Shown here one piece after another: positions 1 to 28,002 of a DNA stretch of 64,000 nucleotides. This DNA comes from Antedon mediterranea (lineage: Eukaryota; Echinodermata; Crinoidea; Comatulida; Antedonidae). The DNA is taken from NCBI RefSeq assembly GCF_964355755.1, contig NC_092671.1, positions 2,832,501 through 2,896,500 of the forward strand. Direction: 5' to 3'. How positions within the stretch are numbered: position 1 is the stretch's first letter; each line of letters opens with the position of its first letter. The translations under genes were made by a program, and so were the position numbers. The notes below the pieces were generated by a model, which saw nothing but the letters and a program-made list of their open reading frames with translations, was not told where the DNA came from and made no database searches.

Positions 1-1031
1 TCTGTTAATTACATGACAATTAGGCCTATGAATGGGTTCAGCTTGGGGGGGGGGGGGGGGCCTTCGTCTTGTTCAGTGGGCTTATAATGGCTGAAATGAT
101 TTTAATCATTTAGAAATGCTCTGTGCATGATAAAAACAAGGCAAGAACTTATACGTCATTTATGATTAAATTTAAATTAATTTAGGTCATTTTCAAAACA
201 ATAATGCTTTGAAGATGAATCATCGGTAATTCTGATTTTTTGTCCAATTACTTAGACGATCACGCTGACGTCACGTATCTGTAATTGAATTTTTCCCACC
301 TTGTGAAATCTTAATTGATTAACTAGGCCTAATCACCGAATGTAGCCAATTTAGTCGTCTTTAATTGCATTCTTTGATTTGATAAATAAAATTATTATTT
401 TCACGACTGGAAACAACTGATGTAATTATATTTGTCAGTGACAAAGGAATGAGACATAGTGGACGTGCACGCACAAACGCACCGATAATACCACGCGCGT
501 CAGTCGTGTTTCATGATGATGGCACACGAAACATGGTACAGTATATGGAAAAGCATACCGTATTGTTTACGTTATGTGTTACGTATTAATATGAATTATT
601 CGTTAATTGTTGTGCTGCTGCTGGTGTCTTGGCTTAGGCTGTGACGTACCCGGATGTTCATGAATATCTACACTCTATTTTCAGGTACAATGCAATATTT
701 ATAACGTATTGTACCGTATTTATGATAAAAAATATTTCTTTTCAATTAAACCTGTGACATTGCCAGAACCATTCAACGTCTACATTGAATTGACAGTATA
801 TCGCTGTACCTACAGTTGGATATCATTGTAGTCTCAGCTACAGTGAATTAAGGTACACCTACATAACTAACTTTCTAATGGACAAACAGACAAACTCTTC
901 AGTTGCATTATCATCTTTAAACTTAATAAGACGTATTTAGAAAAATAAATTATATTTGAAAATTTCTCGACAAAATCCATGTACTCCAAAATGGCCACTC
1001 AAAATCGTACTGGATGTTCAGCCAGTGTTAG

Positions 1032-1053
1032 CATGGAGGTATATACCTCCATG
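1032..1053. repeat. Perfect palindrome built on CATGGAGGTATA
   Basis: CATGGAGGTAT is followed directly by its inverted copy. A looser form (CATGGAGGTATA, short loop, TATACCTCCATG) is at about 49323-49355. This may be the fused ends of a small foldback element. Confidence 0.6.
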
Positions 1054-2100
1054 GTGTTAGTTACTACTGTTCCAACTCTGTCTAAACTTTATAATATGCG
1101 AAACCATTCTCGCGGCGCCGACATAGTACAACAGTCGAATACTGCATCAATATTGAAATGAATTTCCAATATCAGCTAGCATGGCTACAATTGACTTATG
1201 TTCATATTCTGTTATGAACTAAAACATCACGTGTCAAAGAATTAAATATTATCTGTTTATGAACGTTGATATTCATAATTGATAAAGAGAAATAAATACC
1301 ATGGAAATACTAATGTTTGACGTTTCTCTGCTGCTTGTCATATCGACTTATTCTTATCAATATTAAAACGCTATATGTGACGTAAGCAGAATAAACATCA
1401 CGTGGATACACTACATAATTAATATCGAATAAAATCAGCATTGACAGACTTTCGAAACTGCCACAAGGCAAACCACCTGTTGTTAACATAGATAATTATA
1501 CTGGTAGGTAAAATCATGGAGGATAATAATATACAATTCCGCCATGGTAAAATGTAGGCCTAATAAAATATTAAATTGTGTCGATAGCTAGCCTTCGGAG
1601 TCGCATGCCCTTGAAATACAAATGAGGTTAAAAATTAAACTTACAAGGACGGATTATATTTTAAAGTTGCTTTGTGACACCAAAGCAAAAATAAACATAA
1701 ATCCAGAATAAATCCATTTGTAGTGAAATAAAATAAACATTCTGATACCTCGGGGTACCTTGCTTATGATTGGCAGTTTCGATTGTAATATTGTAAGATT
1801 AATTCTGTAATTGTAATAAATGAAATAAAAATCCTGATTTCTTAATGATTGGTTCAGAATGAAACAACAACGTGGTTACTTTCGAAACAAGGTCATCTGT
1901 ATCTACATAATTAGTTTAATTAATATAAATATTTATATTAATATTAAGTTTGTTTTATCATCAGCCGACAAGTCAAAGACTATCTACTAAGGTCAGGCGT
2001 TGCCAAGGTTCGATGGCACTTGAAAAAATACAATATTATTAATCTAATTTTTATTCTAATTGAATTAATACTATTGTTTGGAGGGTAACAAGCAATTGAT

Positions 2101-2233
2101 AAGCTCTGCCTACAACTAGTTTGACAACAAAGTGTGATGTGGCCAAATATGGTAGTGATATGTCCAAATATCGTAGTGATATGACTTCATCATGTCCATA
2201 TATGGGCACATCACACTTTTTTGTCACATTCAA
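2101..2233. mobile_element. AAAGCTCTGTCTACAC-family MITE, right end lost
   Basis: The left end AAGCTCTGCCTAC and interior (two tandem AAATATGGTAGTGATAT-like pieces, GGGCACATCACACTTTTTTG) match the family. The right terminal inverted repeat is missing. Confidence 0.75.
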
Positions 2234-2339
2234 CCAACGACAAATTTTGGATCAATCGGACCAATAATTTAGAGAATGTTGCACTGCAGATATAGCCTAA
2301 ACCTTTAGTATTCGATTTTCCACCTAAAAACAGGCACTG

Positions 2340-2478
2340 TTATAAACGCAACGACGAGCCGCAACGCAAGTAACTTGACCAATCACAAGCGATGGATAAT
2401 TCGAACAGTCGCTTGTCATTGGTCAACTCGCTTGTGTTGCGCTTACGTCCTTGCGTTGCGTCCTATAATCACGCTTTA
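2340..2478. mobile_element. MITE, GACGCAACGCAAGGACGTAAG family
   Basis: A GC-rich palindromic element. The left arm (AACGCAACGACG, CGCAACGCAAG, TTGACCAATCACAAGCGATG) mirrors the right arm (TCGCTTGTCATTGGTCAAC, TTGTGTTGCGCTTACGTCC). Other copies: 5203-5368, 6284-6372 (half), 27836-28002, 28239-28394, 46160-46322, 46925-47066, 50192-50290, 52653-52812, 58603-58935. Confidence 0.8.
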
Positions 2479-3254
2479 GGCCTATCGTCTAGACTATACA
2501 GTTTTCAATATAACAAGCAGATGTTTTATCGTTTCGTTTCTGAATGTTGTTATTCTATGAGTTTCACTGGACCGTGATAACCTTTTAAATAGTGCGTTGA
2601 TTAGTATTGACGGCTGCCGAGAACATTCAACTAGTAGTTACTGTAGTAGGCCTAACATATCTATAACCTGCAATAAGCGCCATATAGGCCTACTGATAAC
2701 AGCGGTGGATCTAGGGGAGAATTTAGGACAAGAGCGGCATCGCGAGCAAAGAGAGGACCCAGGCTGGGGGAGAGTGGAAGTCATGGGCCCCAGTAGAAGT
2801 TTTGTCATTTGGGTCACGTACTATTAGGGGAACATTTGTTAGAAAAGCCCCAACGGTGTCCCAATAGAGAATGTATAGGCCTATTTATATTTAGTTTTCG
2901 TTCTGTTTTATTTGTTTTCTATGACAATATTGTAACGTACGGTGAGAGTCAATAAAGAATTGAATTGTAAACAAAACAGACATATTATTAGACCAATCAT
3001 CTGTTTAATAACTAAGAACCACATACAAGAAGCTTTAGAGAATCAGCTAGAACGAATATAAACGTAGTGAAATTCTAGAATTAATTATTAAATTCTTGGA
3101 AAGAAAAAGTCAACGTGTTTGTGATGTTATGCATTGCTGTGGTTACCGTTGCTTATTGTCACTACTTTTATTGACCACCCTTGTTTATCGACTGTTGCGA
3201 ATATTTGGATAATTAACCTAAAGAAAATAATTTGATTTTGGAATTGCGCAACTA

Positions 3255-4169
3255 AAGCTCAGTTCCCACCATCGGGTTTGTTCTTCCGTCTTCCAAAGGG
3301 ACTTGTATTGATTGATAGGACATCAGGAGAAGAGTGTTGCAATCCCACAGTCATTTCTTCACTTGGTCACTAATGACCTACTTTTTGAATAGAATGTCAT
3401 AAGCTTGCAATTTAGGGACACTCTTTGTATATTGTAGGTATTCAAGGATTGACCTTGTCAACCATTGTGTAAATACTTTCTCTGCTCTCTGCTTTGCTAT
3501 TCTATTTATCATTTAGAATTCAATTGTGATATTGTATATTCTTAATACAAATTGAAATGGATTTAGTGTTACTTTCGAAAGTTTTGATCATTTTGTGTAT
3601 GGTAAGAGAACTAAATAAACGCAAGCAGAAGAAAAAAACGATTGCAAAAGAAACGCAGTGTGTGGGTGAAACCATGGATACAGCGGCGAAAATCCCATGG
3701 AGCATACCATGATTTAATAAAGGAACTGGAAGTAGAAGACATAGAAAAATATAATAATTTTATCTATAATTATATATAAATATATAATATATTATGACTT
3801 TTAATAACACTTTATAATCTTTGTATTCCATTCAACTCCTAACTAAAGTTATTTCAGGTATCTATAATCAAAAGATATATAGTGAACTATATTATATCTC
3901 TCTGCTACAATATTCAGATGTTGATCCCTACCAAGCCAAATTCCTGCCCATCTGATTGGCTATTGGTGTAAAAAACTGGTGTCAGTTTCGTTAATAATAG
4001 GACATGCACTAAAACTTATAAGTCACTATTTTCTCTCTTTTATACACAAGGGAGCAGTTAAAATAATAGATTTGACCCTAAAGGTGACTGGAAACAGGCA
4101 CTTTCCATCAATCAATACAGTGTCCCTTTGGAAGACGGAAGAAAAAAACCGATCGTGGGAACTGAGCTT
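3255..4169. mobile_element. 915-bp TIR element, non-autonomous
   Basis: The left end AAGCTCAGTTCCCACCATCG and the next about 50 bases (TTCTTCCGTCTTCCAAAGGG, TGTATTGATTGAT) recur inverted at the right end (ATCAATCAATACA, CCCTTTGGAAGACGGAAGAA, CGTGGGAACTGAGCTT). The TIR is therefore about 65 bp. No transposase frame lies between. The target-site duplication is unclear. Confidence 0.85.
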
Positions 4170-4535
4170 AAGGATAGTATACGGTCGAAGGTACGTCAGT
4201 TCATCGATTTCTTAAGATTATTTTAGCAAAAAACTACATACTCTTTACCTAATCTAATCATTATCGTAGAGAACGTCCCGTTTAGTGGATCAAAACATGG
4301 ACGACACTATTAACAAAACAAACTTTATGGACCACCTACAAAGTACAAAAACAAGGCAGGCAAATGAACAAACAGAATAAAATACAAAACATCGAATTAT
4401 TAGGTTTACTGATTTCAGAAATTAAGAAAAAGACTAACTTGAGTTTGATACAAATATAAATCAATATCGCAAATGAAAGAAATTAATATAAAATATGTAT
4501 AAAATAATTGCGTAAAGACTAAATAATTCTCTCTT

Positions 4536-4664
4536 TAAAGGCTCTGTCTACACTATCAAACTAGTTTGACAAAAAGGTGTGATGTGCTCAAATATGGTAG
4601 TGATATGACGTCATGGGCACATCACATTTTTTGTCACAAAGTTTGATGGTGTACACAGAGCTAT
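4536..4664. mobile_element. AAAGCTCTGTCTACAC-family MITE
   Basis: The left end TAAAGGCTCTGTCTACACTA is mirrored by the right end GATGGTGTACACAGAGCTA. The centre carries TGATATGACGTCATGGGCAC, including a CRE-like TGACGTCA. Confidence 0.85.
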
Positions 4665-4908
4665 AGAATGACCCCACGCCCCAACATTTATCCTATTAAA
4701 AACATGAATCTGTTATCTTGTCAGTACTTTACTTGTTTTAAGCCTTATCTATCGCTAGGCCTACTTATCTTTATACTACTTAACTTTTCATCAATCATAA
4801 CAGTATGACAACAACAAGATTATGTTTCAGAGTTGACGATGATATTATAAACACTATATTATGATATAACAATCTTAACAGCAAATTGACAGAGTATGAA
4901 ATATGCCT

Positions 4909-5186
4909 AAGCCTGGTTTCCATAAAATCGCTACACCGTGTCGCCGACTGCTGTCGCCGACAGAGCGTAGCGATTCTATGGAAACGCTAGAATTTATCGG
5001 GGATCTAGTACGCGAGCGCTAAATATCCTTTGGTACACACGCGTATACGATTCATCGCCGGACAAAATCGGCAAAGTTGAACATGGTTGTTGAACTTTGC
5101 CGATTTGTCTGCGATGAATCGGGGAGAACTCCCCGATGCGCGTCGGCGACATCTGCGCGTGTAGCGATTTTATGGAAACCAGGCTT
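4909..5186. mobile_element. 278-bp MITE with TIR AAGCCTGGTTTCCATAAAAT
   Basis: The outer ends AAGCCTGGTTTCCATAAAAT plus CGCTACA are exact inverted matches. A second internal inverted pair surrounds AAATCGGCAAAGTTGAACAT and TTGAACTTTGCCGATTTG, so the element folds almost completely. Confidence 0.88.
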
Positions 5187-5202
5187 TATCCGTCTATTTA
5201 AG

Positions 5203-5368
5203 TTTGGGTTCATACTTGGACGCAACGCAACAAAATAAGGCGCAACGCAAGCGAATTGACCAATCACGAGCGACAGTTCGAATAATGATCCATCATTCTT
5301 GATTGGTCAATTCGCTTGCTTGGTTCCTATGGACGTAACGCAACGACGTAGGCGCAACGCAAAGTGAC
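5203..5368. mobile_element. MITE, GACGCAACGCAAGG family
   Basis: Palindromic copy with GGACGCAACGCAAC on the left and a mirrored TTGACCAATCACG and TTGATTGGTCAATTCG pair. The right arm is rearranged: it ends in direct rather than inverted GACGTAACGCAACGACGTAG. Confidence 0.75.
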
Positions 5369-6283
5369 AAGAGCTGAGTTCGGATTGGTCAAATTACTCA
5401 CGGCAGTGCAGTTAAGTTATTGCATGGTGTTAATGTTGCGTCAGTACGTTCCGGCAAGCGATCGCGAAACAAAAAAAGGACTGTTTATGCCCATTCCGTA
5501 TCTCACTTTTTTCAGGTATGCGAATACGCGCATAGAGTCATGTGAAAAACACATTCGGCATGTCAGTAAATACACGTAAATACGGCGAATTTATATCGTG
5601 ACACGCTAGACGATGAAACGCCAGTTGAGAATGAAACCTGATAGGTTCCGAAACGTACTGTAAGTTTGTTTACATTAATTTTTGGTTGTTCAAAAAGAAA
5701 TTTTATTTAATATCCTTACTTTTTTTATACACGTTGCAATAACATTACCAATACATAACTTTTCGTGAAATAAGCAAGAACAAATATCTATATACCTTTA
5801 GAATCAATACTTCTAAACGCTCTGTTCACTTAACGCAATAATCGTATTTACCTGACAGTTTTAATCCTCACTTACCCTTTTAGATTTAATCTCCTTATAC
5901 GCTAGCTTCAATCTCCTCGGAAAAATATTTTGATGAGAATTATAACGTATCAGCTCAATTGCATGAATCGAGTTCATCTTTAGTGAGACATAAATAAACG
6001 CTTCAACCTGTCATGATTGAAGCAAAACATGATGTTCATATTAATAGATGATGATATACAATAATAAAATGCGAATGAGAACATTTAGGCCCTGTGGCGT
6101 AGACGTGTTTGTATCGTTGGTTAGCGCTCACAGTAGGTTATCTTCGTAATAACATATATAATTTCATCTGCATAATTTTAGGCCTACTCTCGAGTCTCGG
6201 TTTCTATGTTTTCAACTCATTCCTCCGTTTGTCAGCGTCATCTGCGACGTTACTACGGACAATAGTTCTTCAATGAAGAACTA

Positions 6284-6372
6284 TTGTCAGATTCGTTGGT
6301 TCCCACTAGGACGCAACGCAAGGACGTAAGCCGTAACGCAAACGAATTGACCAGTCAAAAGCGATGGATTAT
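6284..6372. mobile_element. Half copy of the GACGCAACGCAAGG MITE
   Basis: Only the left arm is present (TTGGTTCCCACTAGGACGCA through TTGACCAGTC and GCGATGGATTATTC). Confidence 0.75.
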
Positions 6373-7194
6373 TCCAACTGTTAGTAGAAGACAAGCTTTA
6401 TTCCATAAATTCGTCACAATTTCAAATACTTGGTATAATAATTATGTATGTACACCGGGTCGTGAGTAAAAACCGTAGACCTACTATTAATTTACTTTCA
6501 GCGCGGCACTAATGGGCTTCCGTAAAACAGGCTTCAATCGTGACAGTGGCTTGGTTGATATAGTTTTCTTATTTATTGTGTTTTGCACATACCCCCGTAG
6601 GTTAGAAAAAATTGATGACGCAGCCATGGCATCTAGGTCTAATATTATTACAAAAAAACAAAACAGACTCGCAGCATGCAAGAGGATGACGCATGAAGAA
6701 AACGGGAGCAAACAAGTTCATGATTCACCAACAATTAGACTCTCGTAATAACATTGGTATTTACTTTTACAAATTATATTATTGCGAGAGTCTGGTTGTG
6801 TAGAATACCATGAATTAACACAATTTGATCCATCTGTTAAAAAACAGTTATCCCAGTTAGGCCATTATCGATTATGTCATGTCATTATGTATCTCTAAAT
6901 ATGCATCTGAGCGTAGACAACGTTTGATTTGGCCAACATGTTTTTCATTTTTAAGTTTTGTGTGTGTGGGGCGGAGAGAGAGAGGATTCATGTGTGGGAG
7001 TTATTCAATATTGTCCATTAAAACAATAATTACGCAAAAATACAGACTGAATATATTTAAAACATATGTTATTAATATTATACCAGGCTTATACAAAAAT
7101 AAATAATAATAGGCCTAATGCGAAAAATATTATTATTATTGAGGGGGTAAATTATTGAGGGCGCACTATACGTTGGTTGTTAGAAAAAAAAAAC

Positions 7195-11833
<4,639 letters not shown>

Positions 11834-12071
11834 ATGCTGGGATGAGAACAGGTGTAATGATATAGTGTGGTGTAATAGACATGGCTACCCTTCAGGGCTG
11901 TTGACACTATGCTGTAAAAAAGACATGGCTATTCTCAAGTGATATTGATATACAGATGTCCTTCCATGAGTGGTTAATGGTTTCTGCTTCAGAGGAAAGA
12001 GAGGCAGGAATTCAGGAATACTGAAGAATTTCAAAAAAGATCTATGAAATAGCATGAATGGTTATATTTAC

Positions 12072-12301
12072 TAAGGCTACTTTCACATTGCGCCCGGATT
12101 CAGTCTGGCGGCCTGAGAAAAATGTCGCGACCGTTGAGCATGCTTTCACATCGAGCTACGAATTCAGAGCCTGAATCAGGTACGAATTCAAATTGTACAA
12201 ATTTGGTGTGAACAATCCTATACTTTACCACTGAACCCATTTTCCACAATATTTTTCTCAGCGCAATGGACAAATCCGGACGCGATGTGAAAGCAGCTTT
12301 A
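12072..12301. mobile_element. MITE with TIR related to AAGCTGCTTTCACATCGCG
   Basis: The left end AAGGCTACTTTCACATTGCG is the inverted, slightly diverged match of the right end CGCGATGTGAAAGCAGCTTT. Both arms continue through CCGGA and a CTGAG/CTCAG segment. There is no coding capacity. It lies in the presumed RNF113A 3' UTR. Confidence 0.75.
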
Positions 12302-12964
12302 TGGTCATATTTTAGAATTCATATTAAGGCTAAATTTAAGAATTCTATCTATGTTAGTGAATACCACTTTACAGGAAATCCATTAATATGTATTGACTTA
12401 AGAAATTTGACTTGAAGTACTTAGTATGGGAAATATCTTACTTGATTGTGATTGGTGAATATTGTCACAGTACATATTTTACACATACAGTATATTATGC
12501 TAAGAAGTTCTGATAACTATACAATCAATTTCTCAGATTGATTATGATCAATATCAATAAATCAAAAAAGTGAACTCCAGTACATCTGGATTTAGATTAG
12601 AAACCAAATGGGAGGGAAAAAGGGAAATAACAGAACTGGAAAATAAAATATGTATACAGAATAATAATGTGAATTGAAATTCATTGTGCTGTAAATAAAT
12701 GTAGATTTTTTTACATAACTTTTGTTTTCTTTTTTTGTTGGAATTCTCTGAAATAAATGAAAAAATAATCACCTTCCTATTTATTCAACAAACACGAAGG
12801 AAAAAAAAGTTGTTAATTGAATTGCAAAAGGTGGGATAAACAAAAATAAACTGATGTTTGAATTAAATAAGTTATTTTTTACCGGGCCCACCGTGCGAAA
12901 AATTAGTATGACCGGCGGCGGTCTAGTCTCTGGGAATTCCACAAACCTCGTTTTCGTCACAAAG

Positions 12965-12972
12965 TGACGTCA
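12965..12972. promoter_or_regulatory. CRE/ATF palindrome TGACGTCA before TMEM245
   Basis: A perfect TGACGTCA lies just upstream of the first ATG of TMEM245, in a locally GC-rich, TATA-less stretch. Its position suggests the core promoter is here, which favours initiation at the second ATG (13016). A role is inferred from position only. Confidence 0.45.
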
Positions 12973-13015
12973 TTCAATGTTTTCAAAAACAAAGTTGAAA
13001 AGGGCATTCCCAAAA

Positions 13016-23478
<10,463 letters not shown>

Positions 23479-24430
23479 GCATTTTCTCTACTAGATAGGT
23501 CTTTGAATTATTAGCCAGGGTACTATGGAGGCAAAGTCAAAACACCATTCCATGATTACTCCCCTGAAGTAATTAAAGCAACGCTAAAATATGTACACTA
23601 ATTTAATTTCCGACAGACTATTCCATCATCCGTACCCCTCCCCTCTCATTTCCCACACCTCACAGGCCACACCACATCCCACACCTCCATCCCCTCCCCT
23701 CTCATTCCCCATACCTCACAGGCCACACCCCACACCTCCATTCTCCTCTCTTCCCATTCCCCACACCCCACATATCCATCCCCCTCTCCTCCCATTCCCC
23801 ACACCCCTATTCCCGTACCCCATTCCACACACGCATATTTAACTTTCTTTGTGCTGTCTAATAAAAATTTCTTTATAATGAAATGAAAATATAGAATTTC
23901 ACATTATTATTACAGTATTTCATTTCATTTTTCAATATAAAATAAATAGTCAATTGACTTAATATTATAATCCATATTTTACATAATAAATAACATAATT
24001 ATACAGAAGCTTGCTAATTATGTAAATTAAATTAAACCAAATTATTCGGTAGCATTTTTTCTATCAGTATATCGATGCATAATTATTTAACCGAACGTTC
24101 TATTTCCAATTTAATTCAGTAAAAAAAAAAATCTGTTTATCATTCAATAAAAAAAACTTTAATTTATACAGTAATCAGTATTCATCATCGGGAAAAATTA
24201 TGTCAAAATATCGTGTCTGATGACAATGGCGTATATTTAATTGCCTGTAGTGTATTATGGATGTTTCACTTTTTACAGTATTCATGTATGTGTATATTAA
24301 TACTCTATACCTTACATCACAACCAAAATTAACCCTCGAAATGAAACAATGTTTCCCTCATTAGGGGTTCGCGATAGTGTCAAAACATATTTAGTTATTA
24401 ACAATATTTTACAAAGGTGACACAATAATA

Positions 24431-24640
24431 GTCAAAAAGACTCCGTTGGGTCCCTGGGTATAATAGTCAAAAAGACTCCGTTGGGTCCCTGGGTATAATA
24501 GTCAAAAAGACTCCGTTGGGTCCCTGGGTATAATAGTCAAAAAGACTCCGTTGGGTCCCTGGGTATAATAGTCAAAAAGACTCCGTTGGGTCCCTGGGTA
24601 TAATAGTCAAAAAGACTCCGTTGGGTCCCTGGGTATAATA
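24431..24640. repeat. VNTR, six 35-bp units
   Basis: Six essentially identical head-to-tail units begin GTCAAAAAGACTCCGTTGGG at 24431, 24466, 24501, 24536, 24571 and 24606. The near-perfect identity indicates recent expansion. It sits inside a longer zone of diverged GTGTCCC/GAATAGG repeats (about 24352-24850). Confidence 0.95.
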
Positions 24641-24699
24641 GTACATTAAAAAAAATACATAAAAGTAACAATATAATAAATTCTCCTTTGTTCATTTTA

Positions 24700-24850
24700 C
24701 AGAAAAGTGTCCCTTTAATAGCCATTCCCCCTGAATAGGCAATTCCCCTGAATCATTGTGTGCCCTGAATAGGTGTGTCCCTTTAATAGGCGTGCCCCTG
24801 AATAGGTATTCCCCCATGAATAGGCGTTCCCCCTGCCAAAGGAGGGGTTT
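24700..24850. repeat. Degenerate GTGTCCCTTTAATAGGCG repeat
   Basis: Short units such as GTGTCCCTTTAATAGG and CCCCTGAATAGG repeat irregularly. Similar GTGTCCC/AATAGG sequence is scattered at about 14416-14575, 22925-23052, 43525-43700 and 47635-47715, so this is a dispersed family. Confidence 0.65.
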
Positions 24851-25197
24851 TACTATATGTCGAAAATTAAATGAATTTACGCTATGACAAACAAATAGTT
24901 AGTAGAAATGCTAATGTTTATAAACAGTGTCCATAATCTGTAGTAAACTACTATATAGTGAGTTATTGATAATACTAACTTATATGGGTCAGTATTTTGG
25001 GTCAGTATCGGTCACACAAGATTAAGGTCAATATTCATATTTGTAATGACCGATTTCTATCGAAATTCAGTCCATCCTTTTTCACCGCTTACCATTTTGT
25101 GAGTTAAAACATTACAAATTAGAAACATCTCAAATACATAAACAAAAAAAAATCATTTTTTAATTTTAAAACAAATATCTTTATTTTTGGTTTTCCT

Positions 25198-25374
25198 TAG
25201 CTCTGTCTACTCTATCAAATTTTATGTGACAAAAAATGTGATGTGCCCATATATAGACATGATGATGTCTTATCACTGCCATATTTGGGTATATCACTAC
25301 CACTATCATGCCCAAATTTTGGGAACATGACACTTTTTTTGTCAAACAAGTTTGATAGTGTAGACAGAGCTTTA
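25198..25374. mobile_element. AAAGCTCTGTCTACAC-family MITE
   Basis: The ends TAGCTCTGTCTACTCTATCA and GATAGTGTAGACAGAGCTTT are inverted. The interior is a longer palindrome than in other copies. Lies in the presumed last intron or 3' flank of TMEM245. Confidence 0.85.
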
Positions 25375-26075
25375 CAGTTCATAGAACATTTTCAGTGGTG
25401 TTCACAAAAATTGAGTCTATTTAAAAAAACTCAACTTTCTTTAATTTACAATCTTTCAACAACCTTTTCTTGAACTTTTTTTGTGTAAAATTCATTTAAA
25501 ATTGTCATTGTTTTTTTTTTTTTTAAACAGGAAATCTTTAAACCACTTTCACTTATTGTTTGCGGTCTTTCAAAGAAATTTTCAAATAACCGAGTTCGTT
25601 TCATGCATTTACTTTACATATATTACAATTTCTGATGGTTTATTCATTTTTGTTAAAGACATAACAAGATTATAATATTATTATTGTTATTGTAACTACC
25701 GTAATTATTTGAATAAATGATTTTTGAGGTTTTTATTGAGCATATAAATATTACAATAACAAATAATTAATATGCTAAACAATAGTTCTTAGAGCCAAAG
25801 CTAGATACAGATTGATATTGTTGTACCTTTTTATTTGTTTTTATTGCATTTAAAAAAATGTTATTTCAATTGAATTGTACAATACTTTTGTAAATACAAC
25901 GTTTTCAGTCATGCGGCTACTTGTAAGTTTTTATACCTGAACTAATAAATAAATTAAAAAAATGGGTCGGCTAATTTAAAAAATTTAAAATGGTAGCATA
26001 ATTATATATATATATGTCCCACCTTGAGGTGTCAATATCCAAATGATTTTGAACCATACTCTGAAAGTGGTCTAA

Positions 26076-26145
26076 TAGTAGTATGTTAGCATATCAAGCA
26101 GAAAATTCCAGGTTCGAATCTAGGTTGGAGCGGCTTTTTCTCATT
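26076..26145 (+). repeat. tRNA-derived SINE-like relic
   Basis: A B-box-like CAGGTTCGAATCTAGG lies about 40 bases after an A-box-like AGTATGTTAGCATA. The stems do not pair well, so this is a relic rather than a working tRNA gene. Confidence 0.4.
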
Positions 26146-27835
26146 CTCACAGAATTAATAAATTTTCATTATATTACTGGGAGACTTAAGGTTTCATTAT
26201 ATAGTCATATCTTGTATGTGATGTATATATATCTATTACATAGTACACAGAGTAGTTACATGAAATGAGTTTGAAATTGAAAATATCACCTAAATTAAAT
26301 CAATCACAGCCTACAGTTTATCATTATATATATTATTTTAGCCATTTGCTGCTTAACAGATTATAAATTTGTATGACAGATAAAATCAACTTGTCTATAA
26401 AATTCCGGGTTGGGGGCGACTGTGAATCATCATACGATACAAAGAACGTCATTAAGTGTTTATTTGGGCTTTAAATGTCGTAAACATGACCATATTTGTA
26501 TCGTCACTAACAGTTCAAATTTGTTTTAGATATTGTGTAAATATCTCAAACCCAATTGTTACGTGCAGTATGTAGCATGTCTACTTTACCAGATGTGATA
26601 AAAAATCTATCTCTCGTTCATTATAAAATAATATTTGCAGGTCAAAGGTTATTTGTACACTAATCAAAAGGTTAACTCTGGTTTGTGAGATTACCAAAGT
26701 ATTATAAGATTGGCTAATCTGAAAACTCTTTGGAAATTACATAACACTCGATATTCTATTGTAAAATGTTGATAATATTTCTATACAACTGTCAGTGGTT
26801 GATATTGATGAGTTTGTTTGTGATTCAATTCTGGGTCAATTCTAAAGTTTAATATGCTTTTTTTCTCTGGACCATAGGTCAGATACGATTACGTGAGAGG
26901 TATGGGATTACCATGACTACCAATACCAAATGATAGTGAATCTGATCATTAGAAGATAAAAAGATGGGAAAAGTATCAGTCAGGACTTTTTCTGCTAAAA
27001 ATAACTGACAACAGATGATTAAATATTAAACTATATTAATAAACAGTAATTAAAGTTTTTGCTGTGAAATATATTATTTATATTTATATTTTATATTAAT
27101 GGATAATTTTGATATAAATATATATTATAGTACTTTAATTTAAGAAGAATTTAAACAATTTGATTTTTAATATAATATTTCTTTTTAGCTTAGTAGTATT
27201 ATTGCTTACTCTCTTACTCAGGATTTTGTTTGACTAAAAAATGTATCATTTAAACAAATTAAAAGATTTTTTTAATAGAAATACCGCACGAGATTAGTTT
27301 TATATCCTAAATTTATTTTCGTTTTGAAACCCCTTTTTTAACATTTTCTATTCATTTGAAAGGTTATATTTATCTGGTATTAAAGATATAATATCTTTTC
27401 TCATTGCCAATCATAATTTGCATCATTTTTTTCAGTGTATTTTAATGAAAATAAAGTTATGGGCGTGTCGGACTTTTTAAGTTTGTAATTAATAAAATTA
27501 ATCAATTTAATTACAAAATACATATTCATTTCAATTTATTTCTTTTCAAACTCAAATAACGACGTCATCATTACGCCTAGGGCGTCATCCGCGTAAAGGT
27601 ACGCTTTCTATTATTTATCATTGCGTTTAATAGTCTTAATGATTTACCTTAAACCATTCGTATGATCAACGCCGTTACTACAGGCTACCATTAAATCTAA
27701 ATTAAATATGATATTTTCAACGTATAAGTTAAATTTAATATAATTGAGGTATTTGATCCAGTTATATTGTAAAGGTTAATATCGAGCGCAGCTAGACGAT
27801 TGCATTGGTTAAATTTAATCTTTCTGTAATTTCGG

Positions 27836-28002
27836 AAGACTGTAACGCAAGGACGTAAACGCAACGCAAGCGTTTTAACCAATGACAAGCGAAGTTATAG
27901 ACAGTTAGCAATCACAAGCGAATAAGCCATCGCTTGTGATTGGTCAATTCACTTGTGTTGCGTTACGTCCTTGTGTTGCGTCGCTAGTGGGAATCACGCT
28001 TA
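27836..28002. mobile_element. MITE, GACGCAACGCAAGG family
   Basis: The left arm (CTGTAACGCAAGGACGTAAA) and right arm (GCGTTACGTCCTTGTGTTGC) are inverted. The interior has CCAATGACAAGCG and a GTGATTGGTCAATTC mirror. Confidence 0.82.

Larger units (their letters stand above)
1..3254. other. Gene-free AT-rich stretch
   Basis: No exon recognised on either strand. Contents: a 15-base poly-G near 46-60, a 22-bp perfect palindrome at 1032-1053, and two MITE copies (2101-2233 and 2340-2478). Short open frames here have no coding signature. Confidence 0.6.
4170..7194. other. Gene-free stretch upstream of RNF113A
   Basis: No exon recognised. It holds a TAAAGCTCTG-family MITE, a 278-bp TIR element, two copies of the GACGCAACGCAAGG family and an inverted pair around AGACTCTCGTAATAA (6738 and 6796). 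The RNF113A promoter at the right edge shows no TATA box. Confidence 0.55.
11834..12976. other. RNF113A 3' region and gap to TMEM245
   Basis: No coding sequence recognised. It should hold the RNF113A 3' UTR; AATAAA at 12556-12561 and further copies near 12690-12755 are candidate poly(A) signals. A TIR element sits at 12072-12301. The last 80 bases are GC-richer and form the TMEM245 promoter. Confidence 0.6.

Noticed and set aside
23591-23842. Proline/histidine-rich open frame
   Set aside because: Produced by a CCCCTCCC/CCACACC simple-sequence tract.
24537-24725. Open frame over the 35-bp VNTR (repeated YPGTQRSLFDYY-like translation)
   Set aside because: Repeat-driven; no start context, no homology.
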